Source: a bacterium (lineage in GTDB: Bacteria > Electryoneota > Electryoneia > Electryoneales > Electryoneaceae). From it: a DNA stretch of 16,170 nucleotides. Positions 1 to 6,917 of the stretch are shown here, piece after piece. The notes beneath the pieces were generated by a model. It searched no databases, was not told the origin of the DNA, and saw nothing but the letters and a program-made list of their open reading frames with translations. Within the stretch, counting starts at the first letter, position 1, and each line of letters opens with the position of its first letter. The DNA is taken from positions 1 to 16,170 of the forward strand of contig JANQEY010000262.1 of assembly GCA_028278125.1 (NCBI GenBank), in the 5' to 3' direction. The position numbers and the translations under genes are program-made.

Positions 1-150
1 GTTGAGGGTAAACCATGCCAGAAATGGATGTCTGGCCAGACCGGATTCCGTATAGAGTGACTCTTTTCTTTTAATAAAAACCAGACCAAGGGCTGCGAAG
101 ATTAAGTTGATAGCCGGAGGAAGAAGAAAAGCCTCGATCGCATCAAACAA
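1..150 (-). CDS. DUF218 (YdcF/ElyC-like) membrane protein, N-terminal fragment
   Basis: The minus strand is open from a TTG at 150 to the window edge (50 codons, no stop). An in-frame TAA lies just upstream at 165-163, and TTG is the only standard start codon between that stop and the hydrophobic segment. The peptide has a short lead, then a hydrophobic helix beginning FLLPPAINLIF (residues 8-18), then a basic turn (IKRKE). The 'LLPP' helix followed by a second hydrophobic stretch is how many DUF218 proteins begin; E. coli ElyC, which affects envelope and peptidoglycan assembly, starts similarly. An AGG about 8 bases before the TTG could serve as ribosome binding site. The gene begins 1 base after the lipA stop, so it is probably the last member of the ybeD-lipB-lipA transcript. 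Only the first membrane region is visible, so the family call is an inference from a short pattern. Confidence 0.5.
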   Translation of the reverse strand, partial: MFDAIEAFLLPPAINLIFAALGLVFIKRKESLYTESGLARHPFLAWFTLN

Positions 151-151
151 G

Positions 152-1138
152 CTAGGAACCTGTTACGGATACCTTACCGACTGATGTATCACCCATCGCC
201 TGCAGATCTGCATGATAGGAAGAACGGACCATGGGGCCACTGGCAACATTACGAAAACCAATGGATTCCGCATAGCGGCCTAACTCATCAAACTCGTCAG
301 GATGGACAAAACGTTCAACGGCAAGATGATAACGGCTGGGTTGCAGATATTGTCCGAGCGTCAACATATCACAATCATGTTCACGTAGATCACGCAATAC
401 CTGCTTTACTTCGTCGATTTCTTCGCCCAGACCCAGCATAAGACCTGATTTGGTTGGTATGTGTGGATGTTGCTCCTTGAAACGCTGGATCAGATCCAGC
501 GACCAGTCGTAGTCTGAACCCGGTCTGGCCTTTCTGTACAGGCGCGGTACTGTTTCCAGGTTGTGGTTGAAAACATCCGGTGGTGCGCTATTGAGTTTCT
601 CCAGGGCAATCTCCATACGACGACGGAAATCCGGTGTCAGGATCTCAATACGTGTTTGAGGTGAACGCTGCCGTACTGCCTTGATGCAATCAGCAAAATG
701 GCCGGCTCCCCCGTCCTTCAAATCATCCCTGTCAACGGATGTGATAACTACGTAACTCAAACCCATCAGTTCAACGGCTTTGGCCAGATTTTCAGGTTCG
801 GTCTCATCAACAGGATTGGGGCGTCCATGGGCGACATCACAGAACGGACAACGGCGGGTGCATAAATCGCCCAGGATCATAAAGGTCGCAGTACCGTGGG
901 CAAAGCATTCGCCCAGGTTAGGACAAGCCGCCTCTTCACATACGGTATGCAGTTTATGGGTACGTAACAGTGTCTTTAACTGCTGAACCCGTGGATGAGT
1001 CGGTGCCTTGGCCCGGATCCATTTTGGTTTGCGCGGCAAAGGACCCTCGGCAGGGATGACCTTAATGGGGATCTTTGCCGTTTTCAGTTTCCCGCGTTGA
1101 TCAGGAGAAGGACCTTTATATTGTGTACTGCTTGCCAA
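152..1138 (-). CDS. lipA: Lipoyl synthase (radical SAM)
   Basis: LipA inserts sulfur at C6 and C8 of octanoyl groups already attached to lipoyl domains, using S-adenosylmethionine radical chemistry and two 4Fe-4S clusters. Both cluster sites are visible. C67, C72 and C78 ([12 protein letters not shown]) bind the auxiliary cluster, and C93, C97 and C100 (CTRRCPFC) bind the radical SAM cluster. The RSSYHAD motif near the C-terminus (305-311) includes the serine ligand of the auxiliary cluster, S307 by alignment with E. coli S308. At 328 residues it has the normal family length and aligns end to end with E. coli LipA. The start is a TTG at 1138: an in-frame TAA at 1165-1163 precedes it and there is no ATG or GTG between. 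The only ribosome binding site is a weak purine run, so translation may depend on coupling to lipB, whose stop is 8 bases upstream. Identification is secure; the start is less so. Confidence 0.97.
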   Translation of the reverse strand: MASSTQYKGPSPDQRGKLKTAKIPIKVIPAEGPLPRKPKWIRAKAPTHPRVQQLKTLLRTHKLHTVCEEAACPNLGECFAHGTATFMILGDLCTRRCPFCDVAHGRPNPVDETEPENLAKAVELMGLSYVVITSVDRDDLKDGGAGHFADCIKAVRQRSPQTRIEILTPDFRRRMEIALEKLNSAPPDVFNHNLETVPRLYRKARPGSDYDWSLDLIQRFKEQHPHIPTKSGLMLGLGEEIDEVKQVLRDLREHDCDMLTLGQYLQPSRYHLAVERFVHPDEFDELGRYAESIGFRNVASGPMVRSSYHADLQAMGDTSVGKVSVTGS

Positions 1139-1146
1139 TTTCTTAT

Positions 1147-1830
1147 CTACCGGTTCATCATATTAGCGACATGGCCGCTTAACATATCATTCTTACCAGA
1201 TTCCATAATCACATTATACGGATCATATCCGAGGTTTTTTAGTAAATGTGGTTGTAATTGCGTCGCCGTCTGGTGGATATTCATCTTAATGCCATGATCT
1301 TTTAGTTGTGTAACTTCAAGATCAGGGTAGCCACATGGATTAATTCCCCGGAATGGTGCTGTGTCCATATCCACGTTCAAAGCAAGGCCATGATAACTGC
1401 AGCCCCGGCGTACCCTCACACCCAAGGCGGCAATCTTTTTTCCATGAATATATACTCCGGGTGCTCCCGCCAGCCGCTCGGCAGAAATATCAAAGGCCGC
1501 CAGCATTTCAATAATGGATTCTTCGAGCCAATGAACGAAAGCCTTGATACCGGTTTGCCGGCGTTTTAAATCGATCAACAGATAACAAATTAACTGTCCC
1601 GGGCCATGGTAAGTAACCTGTCCCCCCCTGTCAGATTGTATGACGGGAATCTTACCCGGATTAAGCACATGCTCAGTTTTTCCTGAAAGCCCCAGCGTAT
1701 ACACGGGGGGATGTTCCAGAAACCAGATCTCATCGTGACTCTCTGGTCCGCGTGTGTCTGTATATGATGACATGGCAGTATGCATCTCACTATAATCACA
1801 CTGGTCAAAGGATCGAATGATAATACTCAT
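1147..1830 (-). CDS. lipB: Octanoyl-[acyl carrier protein]:protein octanoyltransferase
   Basis: LipB transfers octanoate from acyl carrier protein to the lipoyl-domain lysine of pyruvate and 2-oxoglutarate dehydrogenases and of the glycine cleavage H protein, supplying the substrate of LipA. The family signature [12 protein letters not shown] lies at residues 68-79. The catalytic dyad is present: a lysine in KKIAALGV (K132 by alignment) and a cysteine in GINPCGY (C166). Length (227 aa) is normal. Its ATG overlaps the ybeD stop in an ATGA arrangement (1827-1830), which indicates translational coupling, and lipA follows after 8 bases. The last 20 or so residues, after the final helix, are variable in this family. 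Cytosolic enzyme. Confidence 0.96.
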   Translation of the reverse strand: MSIIIRSFDQCDYSEMHTAMSSYTDTRGPESHDEIWFLEHPPVYTLGLSGKTEHVLNPGKIPVIQSDRGGQVTYHGPGQLICYLLIDLKRRQTGIKAFVHWLEESIIEMLAAFDISAERLAGAPGVYIHGKKIAALGVRVRRGCSYHGLALNVDMDTAPFRGINPCGYPDLEVTQLKDHGIKMNIHQTATQLQPHLLKNLGYDPYNVIMESGKNDMLSGHVANMMNR

Positions 1831-2093
1831 AATGCCATCAGTATTTGTTCATTGGCGGTTAGATCCATATAGATGCTGTCCAATTGAGCACGGCTTCGGG
1901 CCTGTATTGTCACTGTGACCGATACATAATTCCCTCCTTTACTCAAACGTGTTTTCACGGCCCCCTCCCGCAAATCCGGGCTGTGCTTACGTACAATCCC
2001 GACTACCAAGCTGTCAAAGTTTTCCACTGCCTTGCCCATGGCTTTTATCGGAAAATCACAGGGAAACTCCAGGGGTGAATCGTCAATTTGCAT
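1827..2093 (-). CDS. ybeD: YbeD-like DUF493 protein
   Basis: Small cytosolic protein (88 aa) matching E. coli YbeD along its length: LEFPCDFPIKAMGKA near residues 8-22, then a glycine-asparagine turn and two beta strands (GGNYVSVTVTIQAR, 53-66). The family has a ferredoxin-like ACT/regulatory-domain fold and no established biochemical role; its near-constant place between dacA and lipB suggests a link to lipoate metabolism or its control. ATG at 2093 is chosen from the YbeD alignment. The bases before it show no convincing ribosome binding site. It is the first gene of the ybeD-lipB-lipA group here, so the promoter should lie between 2094 and about 2240, but I could not identify one with acceptable spacing. 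Confidence 0.9.
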   Translation of the reverse strand: MQIDDSPLEFPCDFPIKAMGKAVENFDSLVVGIVRKHSPDLREGAVKTRLSKGGNYVSVTVTIQARSRAQLDSIYMDLTANEQILMAL

Positions 2094-2167
2094 GCTATTT
2101 TAAAGATTTAATGTTCAGTTCAAGGGCTAAAAAGGTTAACATAAAGAATCGTTGCGAGTCGGGTAGT

Positions 2168-2198
2168 TTGACCATATCTGCCCAAATAATTGCATAAA
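2168..2198 (+). promoter_or_regulatory. Possible sigma-70 promoter for the small secreted-protein gene
   Basis: TTGACC at 2168-2173 is a good -35 match. The best -10 is CATAAA at 2193-2198 (4 of 6), with a long 19-base spacer; TGCATA at 17-base spacing is poorer. The orientation fits the gene starting at 2243. The spacing makes this tentative. Confidence 0.25.
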
Positions 2199-2242
2199 TA
2201 CATGTGTACTATAGTGAATGTTTATATTTTGAGGGGAAATCG

Positions 2243-2626
2243 ATGAAACTCTTAACCATATTTTCAGGACTTATTTTCAGCATGACGATTTCCATCACTA
2301 CCCAGGCAGCAGCACCTAATGACACTTCTGCATCAGGGGAACTCAGCGATAAATGCTCCTATCCCCAGCAACCGGCTATCCCCAACGGCAATAAGGCGAC
2401 TGAAGCAGAGCTCATCGCCGCACAGAAGCGAATGAAGACCTATTTAGCCGAAGGCGATGAATTCATTGCCTGTCTGGATCGTGTTCAGTCGAACTGGACG
2501 GAAGAGGAAGCTACTGAGAAAAAGCCCATAGCCATTATCTATCATAACCGGGTGGTGGATGATATGAATGAAGTCGCCGATCTGTTTAATTCCGCAGTCA
2601 GGGCCTTTAAAGGGAGGACCAAATAG
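2243..2626 (+). CDS. Small secreted protein of unknown function, two cysteines
   Basis: I place the start at ATG 2243 because it follows a strong GAGGGG ribosome binding site (2231-2236, 6-base gap) and begins a clean signal peptide; an in-frame upstream ATG at 2204 lacks both. The 127-residue product has a Sec-type leader (residues 1-22 or so, hydrophobic core LLTIFSGLIFSMTI, likely cut after TTQA), so it should be periplasmic or secreted. The mature part has C38 in a DKCSYPQQPAIPNG segment and C77 in EFIACLDR, with a predicted helix (KATEAELIAAQKRMKTYL, 51-68) between them; the cysteines could form a disulfide. The C-terminal half looks helical and charged. The 'C-x-P-x-x-P-x-I-P-x-G ... 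AxxxL ... CL' pattern recalls short uncharacterised proteobacterial exported proteins, but I cannot name a family or function. It is divergent from ybeD and about 290 bases from the next gene, so probably monocistronic. Confidence 0.8.
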   Translation: MKLLTIFSGLIFSMTISITTQAAAPNDTSASGELSDKCSYPQQPAIPNGNKATEAELIAAQKRMKTYLAEGDEFIACLDRVQSNWTEEEATEKKPIAIIYHNRVVDDMNEVADLFNSAVRAFKGRTK

Positions 2627-2913
2627 GGGACTGAAAAGCATAACCCCGATGCCGGGTGTTAAGACATAGTGAAATAGCGGCTTTACATGGATCACAAGTA
2701 ACTAAACTAGCTTTCCGGACAGGAGTTCATGTAATATATTCAATATTCTTATAAGGCATTGTATTTTTAAGATTTTTTATTATAACAATCAATGACTAAA
2801 GTTTGGACGGATTCACATATTATTTTCTGGCTTCATGCTATATATGTATATATTCATTAATCAAAAACAACAACCAATCTAACGGATATTAAGACACCGT
2901 AGGGCTGTAATAA
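2627..2913 (+). other. Long AT-rich intergenic region before the cyclic-nucleotide-binding gene
   Basis: No gene of convincing length is present on either strand. At 2645-2662 the bases can form CCCG-ATGC-CGGG, extended by a bulged AAC/GTT, but no T-run follows, so it is at best a weak terminator for the upstream gene. From about 2730 the DNA becomes very AT-rich. An extended -10 candidate, TGC followed by TATATA (2836-2844), lies about 70 bases before the next ATG; its -35 region (CATATT at 2816-2821) is poor. I see no dyad of the CRP or FNR type. Confidence 0.4.
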
Positions 2914-3786
2914 ATGGCTGAAAAATTTACCGATATCGAACTGCTTCGCAAAATTCCCATACTCAGCGAATTGTCGGATGAGGAATTACAGCAGATTATT
3001 GATTCTCCGGATAATACAATCGAGGACTACGCTCCCAAAGAGATGATCGTCAGGGAATCAGAGATAGGTGATTGTATGTATGTCATACTCGAAGGTGCCG
3101 TGGATGTTTCCATCCGCGGGGAAGGCGGGGGTGTTATCGGCAGGGAAGTCAGCATCGCCACCTTACGGGCCGGGGATTTTTTTGGCGATCAATCCATTCT
3201 TTCCGATACGACCGGTCGACGTAAAGCCAGTGTCAGAGCGTTTCTCCAGACCAAAGTCTTTAAAATTGACGAAAAACATGTGCAATTACGCCTGCGGGGT
3301 GATTTTGCTTCAGAGGACACCACCGTCCCTGCACCAGGCTCAGGGAATGAGGAAATCAGAAACCTGATAAAAGGCATGCGGTTATTTCAGAGTTTAAAAG
3401 ATGAAGAAATTGCCACCGTTGAGAGCTGGACAGAAGTCGTTTCAGTCGGTCCCGGGGACTTTGTACTAAAGGAATCTGAAAAAGGCGATTGTCTGTATGT
3501 CATACTGGACGGAATGGTTGAAATATTTACCATTGACGACGATGGGAAGGTAACCATGCTGGCAACACATGGAAAAGGTGATTATTTCGGGGAACAGGCG
3601 TTGATGCCCGGCAGCTCCGCGAAAAGAAACGCTTACGCCAGATCCAACGGTGAGGTTAAACTCGTGAAAGTCCCCAAGGCCTATTTCAGATTGATCCTGA
3701 ATCGAGACGGTATCTTGTCAAAAGCATTGGAAAAAGTCGGCGAGGCACAGAAAAAGGAACTGGATCAAATACAAAAAAGCAGCTGA
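2914..3786 (+). CDS. Tandem cyclic-nucleotide-binding-domain protein
   Basis: The 290-residue protein consists of two cNMP-binding domains and little else. Domain 1 spans about residues 8-130, with GDCMYVILEGAVDV as strand-turn-strand and a phosphate-binding cassette FGDQSIL...RRKASV at 90-107. Domain 2 spans about 155-270, with GDCLYVILDGMVEI and FGEQAL...KRNAYA at 225-242. Domain 2 keeps the glutamate expected to contact the ribose 2'-OH (E227); domain 1 has aspartate there (D92). The arginine expected to hold the cyclic phosphate is present in both (R103, R238). There is no helix-turn-helix, transmembrane segment, kinase, cyclase or GGDEF domain; the last 20 residues are a charged helix. 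Its layout recalls the regulatory subunit of eukaryotic protein kinase A. It may be a soluble sensor acting on a partner elsewhere, but no partner is visible. Ribosome binding site AGGG at 2901-2904, 9 bases before the ATG. Family is sure; ligand and role unknown. Confidence 0.88.
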   Translation: MAEKFTDIELLRKIPILSELSDEELQQIIDSPDNTIEDYAPKEMIVRESEIGDCMYVILEGAVDVSIRGEGGGVIGREVSIATLRAGDFFGDQSILSDTTGRRKASVRAFLQTKVFKIDEKHVQLRLRGDFASEDTTVPAPGSGNEEIRNLIKGMRLFQSLKDEEIATVESWTEVVSVGPGDFVLKESEKGDCLYVILDGMVEIFTIDDDGKVTMLATHGKGDYFGEQALMPGSSAKRNAYARSNGEVKLVKVPKAYFRLILNRDGILSKALEKVGEAQKKELDQIQKSS

Positions 3787-3859
3787 TTTATCGTTGCTAT
3801 CCATAATCAGTCCATAGTTTCACTAGAATCTATCTCAAAATGACCAGCCGGTCCAGTCA

Positions 3860-3888
3860 CGCGTATCTCCCCATAAATCGCGTATAAT
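3860..3888 (+). promoter_or_regulatory. Candidate promoter for the yadGH-like ABC transporter operon
   Basis: A perfect TATAAT lies at 3883-3888, about 104 bases before the ABC ATPase start. No good -35 exists at 16-18 bases. The heptamer CGCGTAT occurs at 3860-3866 and again at 3879-3885, where it overlaps the -10, 19 bases apart. Two such copies on nearly the same face of the helix could be regulator half-sites compensating for the weak -35. That last point is inference. Confidence 0.35.
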
Positions 3889-3991
3889 ACCTTTGCTTTT
3901 CGCTTCACGTTCGGCCTTTCACAGTCAAGCTGGAGCTAAGCCTGTATAAATCCACCGGGCTCTCGATCTTTAAGGACTAAGCTATTAATAA

Positions 3992-4921
3992 ATGTTAATG
4001 AATGCACTGGAAATAACCAATCTCAAAAAAACATATGCCAATGGTAAACAGGCACTGGACGGTATTGATCTGCATATAGAACAAGGTGACTTTTTCGCAT
4101 TACTGGGACCCAATGGCGCCGGAAAATCAACGACAATCAGCATCGTCTCATCACTGGTTAAAAGATCCGGCGGAGAAGTTTCCGTATTTGGTTACGATCT
4201 CGCTAAACAGACCTATGAGGCCAAATCATGTCTGGGTATTGTTCCGCAAGAGATTAATTTCTCCATGTTTGAGTCCTGTATGGAAATCCTGCTCAACCAG
4301 GCCGGCTACTACGGGATCAGGCGCAAAACCGCCTTGACACGGGCGCAGAAATATTTAAAACAACTGGGCTTATGGGAAAAAAGGCATGATGCTTCAAGGA
4401 CCCTGTCTGGCGGCTTAAAACGACGATTGATGATTGCCAGAGCTCTTATGAATGAACCCAGAATGTTAATTCTGGATGAGCCAACAGCCGGGGTCGATGT
4501 GGAACTCCGGCGTTCGATGTGGGATTTTCTGACGGAAATTAATCGCAGCGGTATGACCATTCTGCTGACCACTCATTATCTTGAAGAGGCGGAAAGACTT
4601 TGTAAAAACATCGCTATTATCGATAACGGACAGATTATCGAACATTCAACAACGAAAGAGTTACTGAGTAAGCTCAATACCGAGACATTTGTAATTGAAC
4701 TGGATAAACAAATAAATACAGCACCGCTGATAGAAGGCTATTCACTACGCCTGATAGACAACCATACAGTTGAAGTCGATATAGAAAAAGAACAACATCT
4801 CAACGCGCTGTTTCATCAATTAAGCGAGCTAAAAATACAGGTCCGTAGCATGCGTAATAAATCCAACCGGCTGGAAGAATTATTTATCCGTCTGGTTACC
4901 GATCAACAAAATCCCAACTAA
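3992..4921 (+). CDS. yadG: ABC-2 type exporter ATP-binding protein, YadG-like
   Basis: ATPase subunit of an ABC exporter that should work with the next gene. All nucleotide-binding motifs are intact: Walker A GPNGAGKST (39-47), Q-loop Q86 in VPQE, signature LSGGLKRR (138-145), Walker B MLILDE ending at 163 with the catalytic glutamate, D-loop AGVD, and the switch histidine H195 in TTHYLEEAE. Similarity to E. coli YadG runs through the C-terminal domain, including the SMRNKSNRLEELF stretch near residue 290, so this is more specific than a general ABC match. The substrate of YadGH is not firmly established. Length 309 is normal. The start is ATG 3992, with a second in-frame ATG at 3998; the nearest purine-rich site (AAGGA, 3972-3976) is too far upstream to decide between them. 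The permease starts about 46 bases downstream. Confidence 0.93.
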   Translation: MLMNALEITNLKKTYANGKQALDGIDLHIEQGDFFALLGPNGAGKSTTISIVSSLVKRSGGEVSVFGYDLAKQTYEAKSCLGIVPQEINFSMFESCMEILLNQAGYYGIRRKTALTRAQKYLKQLGLWEKRHDASRTLSGGLKRRLMIARALMNEPRMLILDEPTAGVDVELRRSMWDFLTEINRSGMTILLTTHYLEEAERLCKNIAIIDNGQIIEHSTTKELLSKLNTETFVIELDKQINTAPLIEGYSLRLIDNHTVEVDIEKEQHLNALFHQLSELKIQVRSMRNKSNRLEELFIRLVTDQQNPN

Positions 4922-4941
4922 ATACGGGATAAACGGAAAGA

Positions 4942-4959
4942 ATGAAAACAGCTGTGTGA
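4942..4959 (+). other. Five-codon mini-ORF overlapping the permease leader
   Basis: ATG AAA ACA GCT GTG TGA lies directly behind GGAAAG (4935-4940), the only clear ribosome binding site in the yadG-yadH gap. The stop is 8 bases before the permease ATG at 4968, which itself has no such site. Ribosomes ending here could restart at the permease. It may only be chance, or the relic of an older start. Confidence 0.3.
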
Positions 4960-4967
4960 CAGTTATC

Positions 4968-5741
4968 ATGAAGACAAACCAGTTTTTTATTGCCTATTCA
5001 ACCATTGTCATCAAGGAAATAAACCGGTTTACCCGGATATGGGTACAGACCATTGTGCCACCTGCGGTGAGCATGACCCTTTACTTTATTATCTTTGGCA
5101 GTTTGATAGGCCCCCGAATCGGCAAGATGAACGGGTTTGATTATATCTCCTTCATCTGCCCGGGTATCATTATGATGTCGATAATCAATAATTCCTATTC
5201 CAATGTTGTGTCCTCCTTCTTTAGTGCAAAATTCCAGCGTCACCTGGAAGAGATTCTTGTTGCACCCGTCCCCAACATTATTATCCTTGCCGGTTATGTT
5301 ACGGGAGGCATGGCCAGAGGTTTGTTAGTCGGGGTTGTTGTTACGATTATTGCCCTGTTTTTTACAGAACTGCAGGTATTTAATTACTTCGTAGTATTTG
5401 CCGTGGTGATATTAACCTCGATATTGTTTTCTGTGGGGGGATTAATCAATGCCATATTCGCCAAAAAGTTTGATGACATAGCAATAATCCCGACATTTGT
5501 TTTGACCCCTCTTATTTATCTGGGAGGTATTTTTTATTCAATCGATCTGTTGCCCGCATTCTGGCAATCCGTATCAAAGCTCAATCCCATACTGTATATG
5601 GTTAACGCTTTTCGTTATGGATTACTTGGTATATCCGATATTCATATTACAACTGCTTTCGCCATTATCTGTGTTTTCATCCTGGTACTTGGAGCCTACG
5701 CCCTGTTTTTACTCCACAGAGGGACAGGGATTAAAACATGA
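4968..5741 (+). CDS. yadH: ABC-2 type exporter permease, YadH-like
   Basis: Membrane subunit of the exporter whose ATPase is encoded just upstream. The ATG at 4968 gives 257 residues and lines up with the E. coli YadH N-terminus; an in-frame GTG at 4956 would add four residues and is less likely. Conserved YadH stretches are clear: KEINRFTRIWVQTIVPP near residues 16-32, LYFIIFGSLIGPRIG near 38-52, SSFFSAKFQRHLEEILVAPVP near 82-102 (the coupling region facing the ATPase), FDDI..IPTFVLTPLIYLGG in the middle, and LNPILYMVNAFRYGLLG. Six hydrophobic segments fit the ABC-2 fold. Inner membrane. It is the last gene of the plus-strand run and converges on the dehydrogenase gene 89 bases away. The substrate is unknown; nothing nearby indicates a drug or polysaccharide pathway. 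Confidence 0.93.
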   Translation: MKTNQFFIAYSTIVIKEINRFTRIWVQTIVPPAVSMTLYFIIFGSLIGPRIGKMNGFDYISFICPGIIMMSIINNSYSNVVSSFFSAKFQRHLEEILVAPVPNIIILAGYVTGGMARGLLVGVVVTIIALFFTELQVFNYFVVFAVVILTSILFSVGGLINAIFAKKFDDIAIIPTFVLTPLIYLGGIFYSIDLLPAFWQSVSKLNPILYMVNAFRYGLLGISDIHITTAFAIICVFILVLGAYALFLLHRGTGIKT

Positions 5742-5830
5742 TAAACAACGGGATACGGGAAAAATTGGCAAGATAAACAAAGAAAAGTTTATATTCGAAT
5801 ACCGTGCACCGAGCACCGTACCCCGCTTTA
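5742..5830 (+). other. Convergent spacer with weak dyads
   Basis: This 89-base gap separates two convergent transcription units, so a two-way terminator is expected. Only weak structures are visible: the palindrome TATTCGAATA, an imperfect TAC-C-GTGC / GCAC-C-GTA dyad at 5800-5820, and GCTTT-ATT-AAAGC at 5825-5837 running into the dehydrogenase stop codon, followed by a U-rich TTATCTTT on the plus strand. None is a convincing intrinsic terminator. Confidence 0.3.
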
Positions 5831-6853
5831 TTAAAGCTTATCTTTCAAGCGATCAACCACGATCTGGGTAAACTCTTTAGTCCCTAATGATCCTCCTATA
5901 TCCGCTGTACATTCTCCATCTGCTATGGCAGACAACACACTCATTCTGAGTTCATGACCAAGATCATAACGATCGATATGGTCGAGTAACATACCAAGGG
6001 CAAGGAGTATTGCTGTAGGATTACACTTATTCTGGCCGGCAATGTCCGGTGCCGTACCTCCTGAGGGATCAAACATGGCAATGTCGACTTCATCGTTCTC
6101 ATTAAAACTGTAATTACCGCTGGCGCCCGTCCCGATACTTCCAATGAGACCGCTCGCCATATCCGACAGGAAATCCCCGTATTCATTCAGGACTAAAACA
6201 ACCTGATAATCCTCGGGTTTCAAAATAATCTTGGCCAATAATGCATCAAATAATTCTACCTTGTGCTCGATATCCTGGTAGTCTGCTTGGTGTACTTCAT
6301 CAACAATCTGCTGGAAAAAGCCATCGGTTCCACGTTGTATGGTATATTTTGAAGATGATGTCATACTTAAACCGTGAAGCTTACGACATATATTAAAAGC
6401 GAATTTTGCTGCCTGACGGCAGGGATCACGTTCTACCAACCGTATTGACACCGCTGCATCCTTACCAATCATACGACCGGGATCATCATAAGTTCCCCCG
6501 GTTGCAACCCGGACGATATAAAGGAAAAGTTCTTCCGTAAAATTGGATTTAATCCCTTTGATCGATATCACCGGCCTGAGAATAACACTGAAATTACACA
6601 TTCTCCTGATAACGGCATTTGGGCTTTGCTCTCTGGTTATAGTTGGATACTTGATCGATAACTTGGCCTCATGCATAGCTTCACTAAGTTCATCGAAAAG
6701 CCCTCTGCTACATTTTTCACGGTTCTCCACTGAAAGATCATAAGGCACAAAATTAAAATCTAATGGTAATGCATCGACAACCGTATAAACGGATTCCCGT
6801 AATTCCTGCCCTATACCATCGCCAAGTATCTCAATAATTTCCACTGAACTCAT
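5831..6853 (-). CDS. Divergent isocitrate/isopropylmalate dehydrogenase family protein
   Basis: Member of the beta-decarboxylating dehydrogenase family, which oxidises 2-hydroxyacids with NAD(P)+ and then decarboxylates. ATG 6853 is preferred over an in-frame TTG at 6868 because GGAG (6866-6863) lies 9 bases before it; this gives 340 residues. Visible parts: GDGIGQE (11-17, usually GDGIGPE); the substrate arginines in SPNAVIRR and ILRPV; IVRVATGGTY (113-122), whose TGGxY resembles isopropylmalate dehydrogenase and keeps the catalytic tyrosine Y122; catalytic lysine K169; metal aspartates D203, D227 and D231 in NEYGDFLSD; and GGTAPDIAG with NPTA. Departures: the usual His before the cofactor loop is replaced in SGGTAPD, K-A-N is K-Y-T, and VDN is FDA. 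Asp270 in APDIAG suggests NAD+ rather than NADP+. Substrate cannot be assigned; it is neither a typical Icd nor a typical LeuB. It follows queD by 64 bases, probably in one transcript. Confidence 0.85.
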   Translation of the reverse strand: MSSVEIIEILGDGIGQELRESVYTVVDALPLDFNFVPYDLSVENREKCSRGLFDELSEAMHEAKLSIKYPTITREQSPNAVIRRMCNFSVILRPVISIKGIKSNFTEELFLYIVRVATGGTYDDPGRMIGKDAAVSIRLVERDPCRQAAKFAFNICRKLHGLSMTSSSKYTIQRGTDGFFQQIVDEVHQADYQDIEHKVELFDALLAKIILKPEDYQVVLVLNEYGDFLSDMASGLIGSIGTGASGNYSFNENDEVDIAMFDPSGGTAPDIAGQNKCNPTAILLALGMLLDHIDRYDLGHELRMSVLSAIADGECTADIGGSLGTKEFTQIVVDRLKDKL

Positions 6854-6917
6854 ATTCGGCAACTCCAATAATGTAAATACAAATTTAATCGATACAATAC
6901 ATCAACATATATTAATG

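Noticed and set aside
184..1569. Several plus-strand open frames of 60-100 codons across lipA and lipB
   Set aside because: They lie antisense to securely identified genes, have no recognisable domains, and arise from codon bias of the real frames.
2640..2665. Hairpin-like CCCG/CGGG after the secreted-protein gene as a terminator
   Set aside because: The core stem has only four pairs, the extension needs a bulge, and no T-run follows.
2444..2695. Minus-strand 83-codon frame opposite the secreted-protein gene
   Set aside because: It overlaps a gene with a signal peptide and strong ribosome binding site, and its own product shows no pattern.
2914..5741. Cyclic-nucleotide-binding protein plus ABC exporter as a nucleotide-signalled defence or export system
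   Set aside because: The genes are separated by 205 bases with a separate promoter, the exporter is an ordinary YadGH pair, and no nucleotide cyclase or effector is present.
5798..5822. GCACCG-rich segment in the convergent gap as a tandem repeat, recombination site or terminator
   Set aside because: It has only two short partial copies and a mismatched 3+4 base-pair dyad, too little for any named element.
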